From Pseudoxanthomonas japonensis (lineage in GTDB: Bacteria > Pseudomonadota > Gammaproteobacteria > Xanthomonadales > Xanthomonadaceae): 64,000 bases of DNA. Below, in pieces: positions 45,379 through 54,051 of the stretch. Every line of letters begins with the position of its first letter. Position 1 is the first letter of the stretch. The position numbers were made by a program, and so were the translations under genes. The stretch covers positions 1 to 64,000 of the forward strand of contig NZ_PDWW01000014.1 of assembly GCF_010093445.1 (NCBI RefSeq). The letters run 5' to 3'. The notes under the pieces are model-generated. The model searched no databases. It worked only from the letters and a program-made list of their open reading frames with translations, and was not told where the DNA came from.

Positions 45379-45725
45379 CAGGATTCTCCCAGCAAGGCGC
45401 TGGCCTTGGCCGCGCAGATGAAGTCGTTCTCGCTCAGGCCGCCGACGTCGTGCGTGGAATAGCGCACGACCGCGCGGTTGTAGTGCACGCCAAGATCCGG
45501 ATGGTGGTCTTCGGCATGCGCGATGAAGGCGAGGGCGTTCACGAACGCCATGGTCTCGTAGTAGTTGTCGAACGGGAACGTGCGCAGCAGCGCGTGGCCT
45601 TCCTCTGCCAGCTCCCAGCCGGGAATCTGGGGCAGCAGTTCGGCGATGCGGGCCGGCGGCAGGCGGTGTTCGCTGCCGCGCAACGGCACGCAGCGCGCGC
45701 GGGCCAGGGGGATCAGGTCGGACAT
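45378..45725 (-). CDS. phhB: Pterin-4a-carbinolamine dehydratase
   Basis: A 115-aa enzyme that regenerates tetrahydrobiopterin-type cofactor for phenylalanine hydroxylase. The family motif [14 protein letters not shown] (about 71-84) includes the catalytic histidines, and [12 protein letters not shown] follows. No hydroxylase gene is in the window. It is translationally coupled to the following lipoprotein gene. Confidence 0.93.
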   Translation of the reverse strand: MSDLIPLARARCVPLRGSEHRLPPARIAELLPQIPGWELAEEGHALLRTFPFDNYYETMAFVNALAFIAHAEDHHPDLGVHYNRAVVRYSTHDVGGLSENDFICAAKASALLGES

Positions 45726-45819
45726 GGCGGCTCTCCTGCGGGGGCGACCAGTCTGAACGAAGTGCGACGACCGGTCAGTGAACGTGAATGCCCGTCGGGC
45801 TGGCGGCTAGAATAGCCGC

Positions 45820-46416
45820 ATGATCCAGATTTCCGACAGCGCGCAGGCGCACTTCCGCAAGCTGATCGAACGCGAGGCGCTGCCTGGCCTGGGCGTGCGC
45901 CTCAGCGCGGTCCATCCTGGGACGGCGCAGGCCGATGCGCGACTGGAGTTCGCCGAACCGCGCGACCTGGCCGGCGACGAATGGGCGGTGGACTGCGACG
46001 GTTTCACCCTGTACGTCGATGCGGCCAGCGTGCACTGGCTGGACGGTGCCGACATCGACTATGTCATGAAGGGTGCCAGCACCCAGCTGACCATCAAGGC
46101 GCCGCGCATCAAGGGCGAAGCGCCCGGTGAGGCGGCTTCGCTGGTCGAGCGCGTGCGCTGGGTCATCGACAACGAGATCAATCCGCAGCTGGCCTCGCAC
46201 AAGGGGCGGGTGGCGGTGGAAGAAGTGGGCGGCGATGGCGTGGTATGGCTGCGCTTCGGTGGCGGCTGCCACGGCTGCGGCATGGCCGACGTCACCCTGA
46301 AGCAGGGCATCGAGAAGACGCTGATGGCGCGCGTGCCCGGTGTCACCGCGGTCCGCGACGCGACCGACCACGGGACCGGCGACGCGCCGTACATCCCGCG
46401 CGGCAACGCGGCCTGA
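45820..46416 (+). CDS. nfuA: Fe-S biogenesis protein NfuA
   Basis: A 198-aa Fe-S carrier. A degenerate A-type domain (about 1-95) precedes a NifU-like domain whose CxxC (C150, C153 in [11 protein letters not shown]) holds a [4Fe-4S] cluster for transfer to apoproteins. Full family length. The transmembrane repetitive protein follows by 15 bp. Confidence 0.95.
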   Translation: MIQISDSAQAHFRKLIEREALPGLGVRLSAVHPGTAQADARLEFAEPRDLAGDEWAVDCDGFTLYVDAASVHWLDGADIDYVMKGASTQLTIKAPRIKGEAPGEAASLVERVRWVIDNEINPQLASHKGRVAVEEVGGDGVVWLRFGGGCHGCGMADVTLKQGIEKTLMARVPGVTAVRDATDHGTGDAPYIPRGNAA

Positions 46417-46431
46417 CGGAGCCGACCGCCG

Positions 46432-48084
46432 GTGACGAACGCCACCGACGTCATCGCACACCTGCTGCCGCGCAAGGCGGCCCCCATCGTCGAACGCCAG
46501 ACCGGCCTGCCTTTCGGGTGGGGCCTGTGGTTGCGCGCGCTGCCCGAGCGGCTCGGCAGGATCACCAACGAGAAGGTCGATGCGATCCTCGGCGTGTTGG
46601 CTTCGCATGCGCCGGCGGCAAGGCGCGCCACGCCCTTCCTGCCCGGGCGCATGCTGGCGCTGCGTTCGCTGTTCTACCCGGGGTGGGGGCCGCCGCCGCG
46701 CGAAGAGCGCTGGATGCGCTGGGCGGCGGCGGTCAGCAGCGGCATGCTGCATCTGGTGTTCTTCCTGTTCCTGCTGTGGGTGGCGCTGGTGCAGATCCCG
46801 CCACCGCCCGACGAGGCCGGCGACAGCAGTCGCGTGCGCTTGGAAATGATCGGCGAGGGCAGCCCGGACGAAACCGGCGGCGCGACGCAGGCCGGCGAAA
46901 CTGGCGCCGAGCAGACGGCGAGTGCCGCGCCTGCGGCGAGTCCGTCGGCGACGCCGGCGCCGCCCCAGCCGCAACCCGGCGAATCGTCGCCTCCGCCAAC
47001 GGAAGTCGCGGCCCCCACCGTGGCGATGGACGTGCCGCCGCTGCCGCCGCGCGATGTGCCGGTACCCGAGATCGCGGATCAACCCTTGCAGGTCACCGAA
47101 GTCGCCGAACCGACCCGCGCCTTCGTGTTGCCGTCCGTCACGCCGCGCCAACCGGAGATCACCCAGCCGGCGCAGCGGGAGGTGGGTGTGCCCACCCGCG
47201 AGATTCCCGCCCCGGTCACCGCGCCCGTCGTGCGCCGCGATACGCCGGTGCGTGCCATCGACGTGCCGGCGATGGCCACGCGCGACGCTGAGGTCCGTGA
47301 GCGCGAGATGGCCACGCCTGCGCCGCAGGTACGCACGGTGCCGGTACCGTCGCGCGAGGTGTCGCCGCGTGCCGTCGCGACGCAGGAGCGCAATGTGCGG
47401 CAGGCCGAGGTCCGCGAGCCTTCGCCGCGGCCGTCTCCAGCGCCAGCGCCTGCCGTCACCACGCCGTCGACGACGGGGTCATCGAGTTCGCCTTCGACGG
47501 CGAGCACACGGGCACCATCGACGGCGACCGCCGCACCGCGTGGCACCACGGCGCCGACGTCGAGCAATGCAGGCCCGGCGCCCGCGACGAAACCCGGTGG
47601 CTGGAGCACCCCGGCACGTACGGACGACTGGGGCAATTCGCGCCGCAACGTGGCAGGCGACAGCGCTGCCGACGGCCGCGACCAGGCGGGGCTCTACAAC
47701 GCCGACGGCAGCCTGCGCGTGCCCGGCAACGCCGGCGAGGCGACAGCACAACGCGGCGCGCCTGGCGGCGGCAACGACCAGTGGACGCGCGAGCGGCTGG
47801 ATGAGGCGGGCACGTGGCTGCAGCGGCCGCCCTACGATTACGAACCGACCAGTTTCGACAAGTACTGGGTGCCCAGCGAGTCGCTGCTGGCGGAATGGGT
47901 GCGGCGCAACGTGCGCGAAGTGGACATCCCCATCCCCGGCACGAACATGAAGCTCAAGTGTTCGATCTCGGTGCTCCAGCTCGGTGGCGGGTGCGGACTG
48001 GGCAGCCTGTTCCCGGAGCCGCCGAAGGCGCGGCCGCCGCCGGAGATTCCGGTCAAGCGCACGCCGATCCCGACCGACAGCTGA
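46432..48084 (+). CDS. Transmembrane repetitive protein
   Basis: A 550-aa protein with one membrane helix (about 103-122). The long Pro/Ala/Val/Arg-rich repetitive segment (about 125-450) has recurring VPTREIP-, VPVPSREV- and RDTPVRAI-like blocks. The C-terminal region (about 455-550) is less repetitive (DYEPTSFDKYWVPSESLL, REVDIPIPGTNMKLKCSIS). GTG start. A single-pass protein with a periplasmic Pro-rich stalk recalls TonB/TolA spacers, but there is no TonB domain. Function unknown; the nfuA neighbourhood is shared in Xanthomonas (from memory). Confidence 0.75.
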   Translation: MTNATDVIAHLLPRKAAPIVERQTGLPFGWGLWLRALPERLGRITNEKVDAILGVLASHAPAARRATPFLPGRMLALRSLFYPGWGPPPREERWMRWAAAVSSGMLHLVFFLFLLWVALVQIPPPPDEAGDSSRVRLEMIGEGSPDETGGATQAGETGAEQTASAAPAASPSATPAPPQPQPGESSPPPTEVAAPTVAMDVPPLPPRDVPVPEIADQPLQVTEVAEPTRAFVLPSVTPRQPEITQPAQREVGVPTREIPAPVTAPVVRRDTPVRAIDVPAMATRDAEVREREMATPAPQVRTVPVPSREVSPRAVATQERNVRQAEVREPSPRPSPAPAPAVTTPSTTGSSSSPSTASTRAPSTATAAPRGTTAPTSSNAGPAPATKPGGWSTPARTDDWGNSRRNVAGDSAADGRDQAGLYNADGSLRVPGNAGEATAQRGAPGGGNDQWTRERLDEAGTWLQRPPYDYEPTSFDKYWVPSESLLAEWVRRNVREVDIPIPGTNMKLKCSISVLQLGGGCGLGSLFPEPPKARPPPEIPVKRTPIPTDS

Positions 48085-48114
48085 TGGCGAGATGACAAGG
48101 GGTGCGCGGTGCGA

Positions 48115-48180
48115 TGCGGGAGCGACGCAAGTCGCGATGGGGTGCCGCGGTGGTTCATCGCGACTTGCGTCGCTCCCACA
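48115..48180. repeat. Palindromic GGAGCGACG repeat, copy 3
   Basis: Perfect 25-bp arms (48115-48139, 48156-48180), loop 16. Arm core GGAGCGACGCAAGTCGCGA. Lies after the repetitive membrane protein gene. Confidence 0.9.
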
Positions 48181-48200
48181 GAAGCCGCGGGTGTCGCCGC

Positions 48201-48237
48201 AAACAGGAACGGAGCCTTGCGGCTCCGTTTCTGTTTT
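48201..48237. terminator. Bidirectional terminator
   Basis: A 9-bp stem AACGGAGCC/GGCTCCGTT, extended past one mismatch by AAACAG/CTGTTT, TTGC loop, followed by T-rich sequence on the plus strand. It lies between the convergent repetitive protein and cytochrome genes. Confidence 0.8.
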
Positions 48238-48259
48238 CCCGATGAGGGGAAGACAACGC

Positions 48260-48715
48260 TCAGCGATGCACGTTGTGCAGGTCGCGCAGCTGCGAGGGGC
48301 GCGAACCGAAATAGGCGGCGAGGTCGGAAATGTCCTGATCGCTGAGGTTCGCGGCCTGCGGCGACATCAGTGCGTGCTGGCGGTCGCCGCTGCGGTAGGC
48401 CTGCAGTGCGTGCGCCAGGTAGTCGCCGTACTGGCCACCCAGCTTGGGGTAGGTGTCGTCGATCGGCGCATTGCCGTCGGCGCCGTGGCAGTCGATGCAG
48501 CTCTGGCCGGTGGCCTGGCCCTTCGCCTTGGCCAGTTCCTCGCCCTTGGCGATGTGGCCCTTGGGCAGGCCGGCCGACGAGCTGGAACCGTGTTCGCCAC
48601 TGGCATGGCCCGGGTTTTCGGCCGAAGCCTCGGTGTTTTCCTTCGAGCAAGCCACCAGGGCGAGGGCCGCGAACAGGACGATGGCTAGACGCTGGGCGTG
48701 CTTGGCGTTGGGCAT
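48260..48715 (-). CDS. c-type cytochrome, lipoprotein
   Basis: A 151-aa class I cytochrome c. The lipobox (VAC, Cys23) predicts a lipid anchor in the periplasm. Haem is bound at C73xxC76-H77 (CIDCHG); the axial Met is probably in HALMSPQAANLSDQDI. It is an electron carrier of the cytochrome c4/c553 type. It follows a similar cytochrome gene by 7 bp on the same strand. Confidence 0.9.
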   Translation of the reverse strand: MPNAKHAQRLAIVLFAALALVACSKENTEASAENPGHASGEHGSSSSAGLPKGHIAKGEELAKAKGQATGQSCIDCHGADGNAPIDDTYPKLGGQYGDYLAHALQAYRSGDRQHALMSPQAANLSDQDISDLAAYFGSRPSQLRDLHNVHR

Positions 48716-48722
48716 GGTGGTC

Positions 48723-49124
48723 TTACTTGACGGTGGAAAGGAATGCGGCGATGTCGGCGATGTCCTGGTCAGAGAAGCTCTGCGCCTGGGCCTGCATCGT
48801 GGGGTGCTTGCGGTTGCCGGTGCGGTACTCGGTCAGTGCGTTGGCCAGGTAGTCGGCCGACTGGCCACCGATCTTCGGCACCTTGAAGCTCGGATACGCA
48901 TTCTTGTAGCCGACGATGCCGTGGCAGCCCTGGCAGGTGTAGGTGAGCGTGCGGCCGGTGTCGGCATTGCCGACCAGCGGCTTGGGTGCGGCGGCGGGCG
49001 CCGTGGCCGGTGCGGCAGCTTCGGTCGCCGGCGGCGCGGCCTGGGGGTCCTGTTGTGCGGTCAGGGCGGCCAGCGGAAGGGCGGCCAAGGCAAGGCAAGC
49101 GGCGAGCGGAAGCAGTCGCATCAT
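48723..49124 (-). CDS. c-type cytochrome, soluble periplasmic
   Basis: A 133-aa class I cytochrome c with a Sec signal peptide (about 1-23) and an Ala/Pro linker. Haem site C64xxC67-H68 (CQGCHG), axial Met in HPTMQAQAQSFSDQDI. Similar in layout to the next gene; together they form a tandem cytochrome unit. They resemble the two halves of diheme c4, here encoded separately. Confidence 0.9.
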   Translation of the reverse strand: MMRLLPLAACLALAALPLAALTAQQDPQAAPPATEAAAPATAPAAAPKPLVGNADTGRTLTYTCQGCHGIVGYKNAYPSFKVPKIGGQSADYLANALTEYRTGNRKHPTMQAQAQSFSDQDIADIAAFLSTVK

Positions 49125-49440
49125 TCTCGTGGAACTCTCAGGTTGCGCGCGCCGCGTACCACCGCGGCGCTTGGCTGAACGCAAGTATAGCCTGCGACCG
49201 AATGTCGCGCACAGGCATGGCATGTGGCGGTGCGCCTGCGACGCCGCCGCCGGCAGGGAGCGTCCTGGCATCGCGGGATCGAACGTCCGCATGGCGTGTC
49301 GCGGGGCCGCGCGTCTCCAGTGGAAGCGGCCTGCAGCACAACGTCCGACGCAAGTCACCATGACCTTCGGCGCATGGCAGCCATTCAGGGGTGATATACC
49401 TTCATACAACACCACCACAACACCACCACGGTACCGCCCC
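49125..49440. other. Divergent promoter region, cytochromes/RND operon
   Basis: A 316-bp region with no convincing gene. It must hold the promoters of the cytochrome unit and the efflux operon. A short direct repeat of ACAACACCACC lies just before the adaptor start. No operator was identified and no repressor gene adjoins the pump. Confidence 0.5.
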
Positions 49441-50583
49441 ATGTCCCGACCCCGCCCCCATTCCGGCCGTTCCTACCTGCGCCTCGCACTGATGCCCGTC
49501 CTGTGCGGCCTGCTGGTCCTGTCCGCCTGCAAGGGGGGCGGCCCCACGCCGGAGGCCCAGGCCAAGAACGGCGAGGCATCGAAGGAGTCCGAAGCCGTTC
49601 CGGTCGAAGTGGCCAAGGCCACGCACCGTACGGTGGCTGCCAGCTACAGCGGTACCGCGGCGCTGGAGGCGTTGGGCGAGTCGCAGGTGGTCGCCAAGAC
49701 GTCCGGCGTCGCACTGGCCGTGCTGGTCGATGAAGGGCAGATCGTCCGCGCCGGCCAGGCGCTGGTGAGGCTTGATGCCGACCGCTCGCGCCTGCAGGTG
49801 GCCCAGGCCGAAGCGCAGATGCGCAAGCTGGAAAACAACTACCGTCGTGCGCAGCAACTGGTCGAACAGCAGATGATCAGCGCCAACGACGTCGACCAGA
49901 TCAAGTACGACCTGGAGAACGCGCGGGCTGTCTACCGTGCCGCCTCGCTGGAACTGTCCTACACCACGGTCACCGCGCCGATCTCCGGCGTGGTCGCGTC
50001 GCGCTCGATCAAGACCGGCAACTTCGTGCAGATCAACTCGCCGATCATCCGCATCGTCGACAGTTCGCGGCTCGAAGCCACGTTGAACGTGCCCGAGCGG
50101 GAAATCGCCAAGCTCAAGCCGGGCCAGGCCGTCGGGCTGGTGGTGGACGCACTGCCCGGCAAGCAGTTCACCGGCGAGGTGGATCGTGTCGCGCCGGTGG
50201 TGGACAACGGTACCGGCACGTTCCGCGTGGTGGCCTCGTTCCCGGGCGAAGGCGAGCTGCAGCCCGGCATGTTCGGCCGGCTGAACATCAACTACGACCA
50301 GCGCGCCGATGCGCTGGTGGTGCCGCGCACCGCGTTGCTGGAGGACGGTGGCGAGCCCGCCGTCTACGTGGTGCGCGATGGCAAGGCGCAACGTACCGTG
50401 CTGAAGCTGGGCTACAACGATGCCGGCTGGGTCGAGGTGCGTGAAGGCCTGAAAATCGGTGACCAGGTGGTGATCGCCGGCAAGGCTGCGCTGCGCGAAG
50501 GCAGTGCGGTGCAGGTGATCGGCCAGGAGAAGAAGGCTGCCACCGCAGCCAAGGCGCCGGCCGCGGAGGCGAGCAAGCAATGA
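49441..50583 (+). CDS. RND efflux periplasmic adaptor (membrane fusion protein)
   Basis: A 380-aa adaptor lipoprotein (lipobox LLVLSAC, Cys30). Lipoyl halves flank a helical hairpin (about 115-175, QAEAQMRKLENNYRRAQQLVEQ broken at RRAQQLVEQQMI), then beta-barrel and membrane-proximal domains. It links an inner-membrane pump to an outer-membrane channel. Its stop overlaps the start of the first permease (ATGA). Confidence 0.92.
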   Translation: MSRPRPHSGRSYLRLALMPVLCGLLVLSACKGGGPTPEAQAKNGEASKESEAVPVEVAKATHRTVAASYSGTAALEALGESQVVAKTSGVALAVLVDEGQIVRAGQALVRLDADRSRLQVAQAEAQMRKLENNYRRAQQLVEQQMISANDVDQIKYDLENARAVYRAASLELSYTTVTAPISGVVASRSIKTGNFVQINSPIIRIVDSSRLEATLNVPEREIAKLKPGQAVGLVVDALPGKQFTGEVDRVAPVVDNGTGTFRVVASFPGEGELQPGMFGRLNINYDQRADALVVPRTALLEDGGEPAVYVVRDGKAQRTVLKLGYNDAGWVEVREGLKIGDQVVIAGKAALREGSAVQVIGQEKKAATAAKAPAAEASKQ

Positions 50584-53500
50584 GTGCACACGGACCTTCG
50601 GCGTCCGGTGGTGGCTTCGACCTGATCGAATTTTCCACGCGCCGCCGCGTCACCATCGCGATGATGACGCTCACCCTGGTGCTGTTCGGCCTGATCTCGC
50701 TGTCCAGCCTGAAAGTCGAACTGCTGCCGGATCTCAGCTATCCGACGCTGACGGTGCGCACCGACTATGAAGGTGCAGCGCCGGCGGAAGTGGAGACGCT
50801 CATTTCGCAGCCGGCCGAAGAAGCGCTCGGCATCGTCAAGGGCCTGCGCAAGCTCAAGTCGATCTCCCGGACCGGGCAGAGCGACGTGGTGCTGGAGTTC
50901 GCGTGGGGCACGGACATGCAGCAGGCCGGCCTGGACGTGCGCGACAAGATGGAGACGCTGCAGTTGCCGCTGGAGGCCAAGGCTCCGGTGCTGCTGCGCT
51001 TCAATCCTTCCACGCAGCCGATCATGCGCCTGGCGCTTTCGTCGAAGCAGGAAGCCGGCAACGAGGCCGATGCGATCCGCCGTCTGATGGAACTGCGCCG
51101 TTACGCCGACGAGGACCTCAAGCGCAAGCTCGAGCCGGTTGCGGGCGTCGCCGCGGTCAAGGTGGGCGGTGGTCTGGAAGACGAAATCCAGGTCGACATC
51201 GACCAGCGCAAGCTCGCCCAACTGGGCCTGTCGCTGGACAACGTCATCCAGCGCCTGCAGCAGGAGAACGTGAACCTGTCCGGCGGTCGTCTGGAGGAGG
51301 GCTCGCAACGCTACCTGGTGCGCACGGTCAACCAGTTCGCCACGGTCGATCAGATGCGCGAGATGCTGCTGACCACATCGGCGGGGGCCTCGTCCAGCAG
51401 TTCGACCGGCACCAACCAGCAGTTGATGACGGCGATCCTGGGCAGCAGCGATCCCAACGTGATCGCGGCGCTGCGCAGCGATGCCAGCGGTGGCGCGCCG
51501 AGCGTACGCCTGAAGGACGTTGCCGACGTGCGCCAGGGGTACAAGGAGCGCGAAGCGGTGATCCGCAGCGCCGGCCACGAGGCGGTGGAACTGGCCGTCT
51601 ACAAGGAAGGCGATGCCAATACGGTGTCCACCGCCGATGCGCTGGAACAACGCCTGGAACTGATCCGCAAGGAAATGCCCAAGGACATCGAGATGACCAT
51701 GGTGGAGGACCAGTCGGTCTTCATCCGCCATGCCATCAAGGACGTCAAGGTCGATGCGGTGATCGGTGGCCTGCTGTCGATCCTGATCATCTTCCTGTTC
51801 CTTCGCGATGGCTGGAGCACCTTCGTCATCTCGCTGTCGCTGCCGATCTCGATCATCGCCACCTTCTTCTTCATGGGCCAGTTGGGCCTGAGCCTGAACG
51901 TGATGTCGCTCGGCGGCCTGGCGCTGGCCACGGGTCTGGTGGTCGACGATTCGATCGTGGTGCTGGAGTCGATCGCCAAGGCGCGCGAGCGCGGCATGGG
52001 CATATTGGAAGCCGCGATCAAGGGCACGCGAGAAGTGTTCATGGCAGTGGTCGCCTCCACGCTCACCACGATCGCGGTGTTCCTGCCGCTGGTGTTCGTC
52101 GAGGGCATCGCCGGCCAGTTGTTCCGCGACCAGGCGTTGACGGTGTCGATCGCCATCGCAGTGTCGCTGGTGGTGTCGATGACGCTGATTCCCATGCTGA
52201 GCGCACTGAAGGGCCGTCCGCCGCTCGAATTCCCCGCGGAAACGCCGCGCGAGCCCTGGCGTCCGGAAAGCCGCTGGAAGAAGCCGGCGGCTTACGCGGG
52301 GCGTGGCATCGGCGCGCTGTTCCAGTACGGCTTCTTCTCGCTGGTGTGGCTGGTGGTGCGGATCTTCCGCGGCCTCGCGGCGGTGATCGGGCCGGTGATG
52401 CGCAAGGCCAGCGACCTGGCGATGGCGCCGTACGGGAAGGCCGAGGCCGGTTACCTGCGGATGCTGCCGGCCGCGTTGAAGCGCCCAGTCCCGGTGCTGG
52501 GCGGCGCTGCGCTGGCGTTCGCGCTGACCCTTGCCGCGCTGCCGTTGCTGGGCGTGGACCTGATCCCGCAACTTGCGCAGGACCGTTTCGAGATGACCGC
52601 CAAGCTGCCTCCGGGCACACCGTTGGCGCAGACCGACGCGCTGGTGCGTGAGGTGCAGCGCGCGCATGCTGGCGAGGCGGGCACGCGCCTGCTGTACGGC
52701 GTTTCCGGTACCGGCACGCGCCTGGACGCCAGTCCGACCGAGAGCGGCGAGAACATCGGCAAGCTGTCGGTGGTGATGACCGACAACGCGCGCGAGCAGG
52801 CGCTGGTCGAGAGCCTGCGCGAGACCATGAAACAGTGGCCGGAAGCCCAGGTCGACTTCGCCCGTCCGGAGCTGTTCGCCCTGGCACCCCCGCTCGAGAT
52901 CGAAATCGAAGGCAACAACCTGGAGTCGATCCGCGTGGCGGGCAACCGCCTCGCCGAACTGCTGCGGCAGAGCCCGCACTACGCCGACGTGAAGTCGACG
53001 GTGGAACAGGGGTTCCCCGAGATCCAGATCGTGTTCGACCAGGACCGGGCGGCCGCGCTGGGCCTGACCACGCGGCAGATCGCCGATGCCGTGGTCAACA
53101 AGGTACGCGGCAACGTCGCCACGCGCTACAGCTTCCGCGACCGCAAGATCGACGTGCTGGTACGCGTGCAGGAATCCGAGCGCGCCTCGGTCGACGACAT
53201 CCGCCGCCTGATCGTCAATCCCGGCGGCAACAAGCCGGTGGAGTTGATCTCGGTGGCCGATGTCATCGCCACCACCGGTCCGAGCGAGATCCATCGCGCC
53301 GACCAGCGTCGTGTGGCCATCGTGTCGGCCAACCTGCGCGACATCGACCTGGGCAAGGCCATCACGGAAGTCCGGGACATGGTGTCGAAGAACCCGCTGG
53401 GCACCGACGTGGGCATGCGCATCGGCGGCCAGGGCGAGGAACTGGGCGAGTCGATCCGTTCGCTGCTCTTCGCGTTCGGCCTGGCGATCTTCCTGGTCTA

Positions 53501-54047
53501 CCTGGTCATGGCCTCGCAGTTCGAATCGCTGCTGCACCCGTTCGTCATCCTGTTCACCATCCCGCTGGCGCTGGTCGGTGCGGTGGCGGCGCTGCTGCTG
53601 TCGCGTTCGCCGGTATCGGTGGTGGTGTTCATCGGCCTGATCCTGCTGGTCGGCCTGGTGGTGAAGAACGCGATCATCCTGATCGACAAGGTCAATCAGC
53701 TGCGCGAGGAAGGCGTCGCCAAGCGCGTGGCGCTGGTGGAAGGCGCACGCTCGCGCCTGCGCCCGATCATGATGACCACGCTGTGCGCGGTGTTCGGCTT
53801 CCTGCCGCTGGCGCTGGCCTTCGGGCAAGGTGCCGAAGTGCGGTCGCCGATGGCGATCACGGTGATCGGCGGCCTGCTGGTATCCACGCTGCTGACGCTG
53901 CTGGTGATCCCGGTGGTGTACGACCTGCTGGACCGCAAACCGGACGAGTTCTATGCCGAACGCGGTCGTCGCGCGCGCCTCGTCGCCGCGCAGGCCGAGC
54001 AGGTGATCTCGCACGAGGATGATCCCATCGGTCGCGTCGGGGGCTGA
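50580..54047 (+). CDS. RND efflux permease A
   Basis: A 1155-aa proton-driven transporter of the AcrB/HAE superfamily, with 12 membrane helices and two periplasmic loops. The proton relay is complete: Asp pair in GLVVDDSIVV (about 455-456) and Lys in GLVVKNAII (about 1027). It is longer than the usual ~1040 aa because of an extended segment between helices 6 and 7 (about 545-635) that includes an extra hydrophobic stretch. Second gene of the operon. Confidence 0.93.
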   Translation: MSAHGPSASGGGFDLIEFSTRRRVTIAMMTLTLVLFGLISLSSLKVELLPDLSYPTLTVRTDYEGAAPAEVETLISQPAEEALGIVKGLRKLKSISRTGQSDVVLEFAWGTDMQQAGLDVRDKMETLQLPLEAKAPVLLRFNPSTQPIMRLALSSKQEAGNEADAIRRLMELRRYADEDLKRKLEPVAGVAAVKVGGGLEDEIQVDIDQRKLAQLGLSLDNVIQRLQQENVNLSGGRLEEGSQRYLVRTVNQFATVDQMREMLLTTSAGASSSSSTGTNQQLMTAILGSSDPNVIAALRSDASGGAPSVRLKDVADVRQGYKEREAVIRSAGHEAVELAVYKEGDANTVSTADALEQRLELIRKEMPKDIEMTMVEDQSVFIRHAIKDVKVDAVIGGLLSILIIFLFLRDGWSTFVISLSLPISIIATFFFMGQLGLSLNVMSLGGLALATGLVVDDSIVVLESIAKARERGMGILEAAIKGTREVFMAVVASTLTTIAVFLPLVFVEGIAGQLFRDQALTVSIAIAVSLVVSMTLIPMLSALKGRPPLEFPAETPREPWRPESRWKKPAAYAGRGIGALFQYGFFSLVWLVVRIFRGLAAVIGPVMRKASDLAMAPYGKAEAGYLRMLPAALKRPVPVLGGAALAFALTLAALPLLGVDLIPQLAQDRFEMTAKLPPGTPLAQTDALVREVQRAHAGEAGTRLLYGVSGTGTRLDASPTESGENIGKLSVVMTDNAREQALVESLRETMKQWPEAQVDFARPELFALAPPLEIEIEGNNLESIRVAGNRLAELLRQSPHYADVKSTVEQGFPEIQIVFDQDRAAALGLTTRQIADAVVNKVRGNVATRYSFRDRKIDVLVRVQESERASVDDIRRLIVNPGGNKPVELISVADVIATTGPSEIHRADQRRVAIVSANLRDIDLGKAITEVRDMVSKNPLGTDVGMRIGGQGEELGESIRSLLFAFGLAIFLVYLVMASQFESLLHPFVILFTIPLALVGAVAALLLSRSPVSVVVFIGLILLVGLVVKNAIILIDKVNQLREEGVAKRVALVEGARSRLRPIMMTTLCAVFGFLPLALAFGQGAEVRSPMAITVIGGLLVSTLLTLLVIPVVYDLLDRKPDEFYAERGRRARLVAAQAEQVISHEDDPIGRVGG

Positions 54048-54051
54048 TCCG

